A stretch of 64,000 nt of DNA from Arthrobacter sp. YN (GTDB taxonomy: Bacteria; Actinomycetota; Actinomycetes; Actinomycetales; Micrococcaceae). Under the pieces are notes generated by a model. That model did no database searches. It had not been told where the DNA came from and saw only the letters and a list, made by a program, of their open reading frames with translations. The position numbers and the translations under genes were made by a program. Shown here one piece after another: positions 61,912-64,000 of the stretch. The stretch is from contig NZ_CP022436.1 of the NCBI RefSeq assembly GCF_002224285.1, positions 4,526,001 through 4,590,000 on the forward strand. The letters are read 5' to 3'. How positions within the stretch are numbered: position 1 is the first letter of the stretch; each line of letters begins with the position of its first letter.

Positions 61912-64000
61912 CTAGCGCAGAACGATGTCCACCGGGTTGGCCTCCGAGCGCCATGCGCCGGGTTCGCCGGGTCCCGCAATCACTGGAGCCGGGAGCACGC
62001 CGGAACGGTTGGTGCGCTTGTCGCGGAGGATTTCCGTGACGGATCCAAGGTGCCGGGACAGGTCAATCACGTTTTCCGGGGCAGCAAGCAACAGCTGGAA
62101 CCCGAATTCGTGAAGCGCCTTGATGCCGGCACCCGCAAACTCTTCGGAAGCCAACACGAATGCTTCATCCATCATCACCGTGCCGTACGTCGTGAAGCCC
62201 TGCTCGGCAATGCCCAGCTGGTAGCTCAGGGCCGCCGCCATGATGAACGCCGTGAAACGCTGGCGCTCACCGCCGGACATGGAGCCGGTATCGGCATGCA
62301 TGAAGACTTCGGTCTTCCGCTTGGCTGCCTTGCCGGTGCCGGCTTTGCCCGATTTCGAAGCAACCTCGCGGTGCTCCTTGCACTGGATAAACAGGTGCCC
62401 ACGAACGTCCAGCACCTCGGACCGCCAACGTCGATCCTCCGGGGTTTGGGATCCAAGGCGCTTGACCAAGGTTTCCAGCGACTTGTAACGCGCGGTGAGT
62501 TCGGCGTCGTCGTCCACTTCTGTGGCTGAAGCGGCGCCGCGCGACGGCCGCGTGTGCTTCGCCTTCAAGGCGTTCTGGATCGCATCCTTGAACTGTTTGG
62601 CCGTCGCCGGAAGCGTCTGTTTGATGTCCAGTTCCAGGAAGCTGCCCTCATGGAAGTTGACCTCGGACAAGATGCCGTTGAGAGGCAGGATGCGGCTGGT
62701 GATGCTGCGGCGTTCCTCGTCCAAGAGGTGCAGGAGCGTGCTGAACGACTCGTGCGTGCGCTGGTTGAAGAACAGCCGGAACTCGGCCTCCTGCGCGGGC
62801 AATCCATCGCTCACAATCGCGTGATACCGGGATTCGAAGTCTCCGGCAGCACCGATCGAGGTACCGTGGTCGGCGCTGATGGCACTTCCCCAGTCGCGCA
62901 CGAAGGCTTCGAACATGCGGGTCAACCGCTCGGCCGTCGCCTGGCCGCGCGATTCCGCGGAATGCAGTTCGTCGAGCAGCTTGTTGCGGACACTGTTGGC
63001 CAGGTTGTCGAGCTCGTACAGTTCAGAGACCTCGCCGACGCCGTCAAAGTACGGCTCCAGCGCGGCGACGGTAGAGGCCGACGGCGGTGATTGCTCCAGC
63101 TTCAGCCTCGCGGCATCGAGCAGGCCGTCCGCCGTGGTCATCTTGTGGTCCAGCGCCTTGTATTCGCTCTGCAATACTGCGGCCGCACCTGTGGAGGACT
63201 GGTGCTTGTCGCGTACGGATTCAATAGTGGCCCGCAACGGTTCAAGGTCCGCCTGCGCAGCCAGAGCATCCGTCAGGCGCTGTTCGATCCTGGCAAGTTC
63301 GTCTGCTGCGACGGCTGCGGAAACTTGCTCCCACGGCCGTTCATCCTCAGCCACACGGCGGAGCGCCTCGAGCTGCCGGGCCATGCCTTGGTGCGAATCC
63401 TCACGGCTCTGCGCAAGTTCCGCGGCTTTCGCGAGCTCGTTCTCCAACTCGCCCACGCGGGCTGCCACAAGCTCCAGTTTGGAAGCGTTGTCGAAGCCCA
63501 GGACGTAATCCTGGCGGCTTGTGAACCGGTCGTCCTTTTCCACGGTGTGACGGTTGCGCTTGACCACTCCGCCCAGACTCAGGCCCTTGTCCATCGACGC
63601 AAGCTCGTCAGGATCCTCCACGCACGGATACGCGAAGTCCACTGCGATCCGCTCACGGATCCACTCTCCGGCGTCCGCGTTGGCGCCCGAGGTGAGGATG
63701 CTCAACTTCGTCAAGAGGTCGCCGTCGGACACGTCCTCCACAGCCAACGCGCCACCGGCGAGCGGCTTGGACACATCAACGGCGCGGAGGGCACCACGGA
63801 CGCTGTTGTCATTGAGGTAGCGCGTCACAGCCGCAAAATGCTCACCCGGAACCAGCAACGTGGTGGCGAGATTGCGCAGCGCGCGCTCGGCGGCCGGACG
63901 CCACTGGTCCTGCCCCTCCGCGAGGTCGATCAACTCGCCGCCAAACGGCATCCGCTCTTCCGGGACGCCGGTTGCGGCCGCAATGGCCGCGCGGTTTTCA
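61912..64000 (-). CDS. jetC: JetC/MukB-like ATP-binding protein (Wadjet-type), N-terminus cut by window
   Basis: At least 696 residues are visible; the frame is open to the right edge and begins inside a segment ATGVPEERMPFGGELIDL that occurs mid-protein in JetC, so the Walker A half is missing. Coiled-coil stretches (63.1-63.5 kb, such as ARVGELENELAKAAELAQS) precede the C-terminal head. The ABC signature is GSMSGGERQRF (about 62260-62290) and Walker B is TVMMDEAFVL (about 62155-62185). JetC is the SMC-like ATPase of Wadjet, which extrudes plasmid DNA for cleavage by JetD. No JetD lies downstream here; jetA and jetB would be expected beyond 64000. Another MukB-like condensin is the alternative. 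Confidence 0.8.
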   Translation of the reverse strand, partial: ENRAAIAAATGVPEERMPFGGELIDLAEGQDQWRPAAERALRNLATTLLVPGEHFAAVTRYLNDNSVRGALRAVDVSKPLAGGALAVEDVSDGDLLTKLSILTSGANADAGEWIRERIAVDFAYPCVEDPDELASMDKGLSLGGVVKRNRHTVEKDDRFTSRQDYVLGFDNASKLELVAARVGELENELAKAAELAQSREDSHQGMARQLEALRRVAEDERPWEQVSAAVAADELARIEQRLTDALAAQADLEPLRATIESVRDKHQSSTGAAAVLQSEYKALDHKMTTADGLLDAARLKLEQSPPSASTVAALEPYFDGVGEVSELYELDNLANSVRNKLLDELHSAESRGQATAERLTRMFEAFVRDWGSAISADHGTSIGAAGDFESRYHAIVSDGLPAQEAEFRLFFNQRTHESFSTLLHLLDEERRSITSRILPLNGILSEVNFHEGSFLELDIKQTLPATAKQFKDAIQNALKAKHTRPSRGAASATEVDDDAELTARYKSLETLVKRLGSQTPEDRRWRSEVLDVRGHLFIQCKEHREVASKSGKAGTGKAAKRKTEVFMHADTGSMSGGERQRFTAFIMAAALSYQLGIAEQGFTTYGTVMMDEAFVLASEEFAGAGIKALHEFGFQLLLAAPENVIDLSRHLGSVTEILRDKRTNRSGVLPAPVIAGPGEPGAWRSEANPVDIVLR

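Overview
The window reads as chromosomal DNA of a high-GC Gram-positive actinobacterium of the Micrococcaceae, most like Arthrobacter or Paenarthrobacter. Support comes from the two 16S/23S/5S operons of actinobacterial type without spacer tRNAs, GTG/TTG starts, several apparently leaderless genes, zinc-ligand-free L28/L33/S14 genes, and many amine, sulfur and flavin catabolic genes typical of these soil bacteria. I could not run any search, so the genus is an inference.

Left part (1-15.8 kb): rhamnulokinase (open to the left edge) and panD. Then a minus-strand amine-catabolism operon (APC permease, MoaF-type protein, DUF861-type cupin with a frameshift, flavin amine oxidase) facing a TetR gene across a perfect 16+16 bp palindrome. 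Next are an AEC transporter, an OtsB-GH15 fusion whose phosphatase motif I has lost both aspartates, a luciferase-like monooxygenase (LLM), an orphan amino-acid-type binding lipoprotein, a serine/threonine dehydratase, a GNAT and a secreted FG-GAP protein.

15.9-26.1 kb: a compact seven-gene minus-strand operon encodes an ABC importer of the polar-amino-acid type, three LLM flavin monooxygenases and a DUF1684 protein. It faces a large FAD/NAD(P)-binding protein (frameshifted) followed by a GNAT. The set resembles systems that import and oxidise sulfur-containing cysteine derivatives, and is the best candidate here for an undescribed catabolic unit. 26-35.8 kb: HerA-like ATPase, a membrane-anchored protein, a thioredoxin-NHL protein coupled to a CopD-CtaG fusion, HU, a GNAT and a patatin-like phospholipase with a possible translated leader.

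35.8-50.5 kb: two co-oriented rRNA operons form 5.75-kb direct repeats around a 3.1-kb island (alpha/beta hydrolase and a frameshifted BTAD regulator). The copies differ in 16S, spacers and several homopolymer lengths. Upstream of rrn2 are five tandem 30-32 bp repeats.

50.5-64 kb: rpmB-rpmG-rpsN operon; three paralogous SGNH hydrolases around a MarR/YciI pair; a five-gene iron-siderophore operon under a DtxR/IdeR-like box; an FBP-type zinc protein; and, cut by the right edge, a JetC/MukB-like ATPase that is probably part of a Wadjet-type plasmid-defence locus.

Three genes carry a one-base deletion in a four-base G/C run, and the rrn copies differ in run length, so homopolymer errors in the assembly are the simplest explanation for the 'broken' genes.
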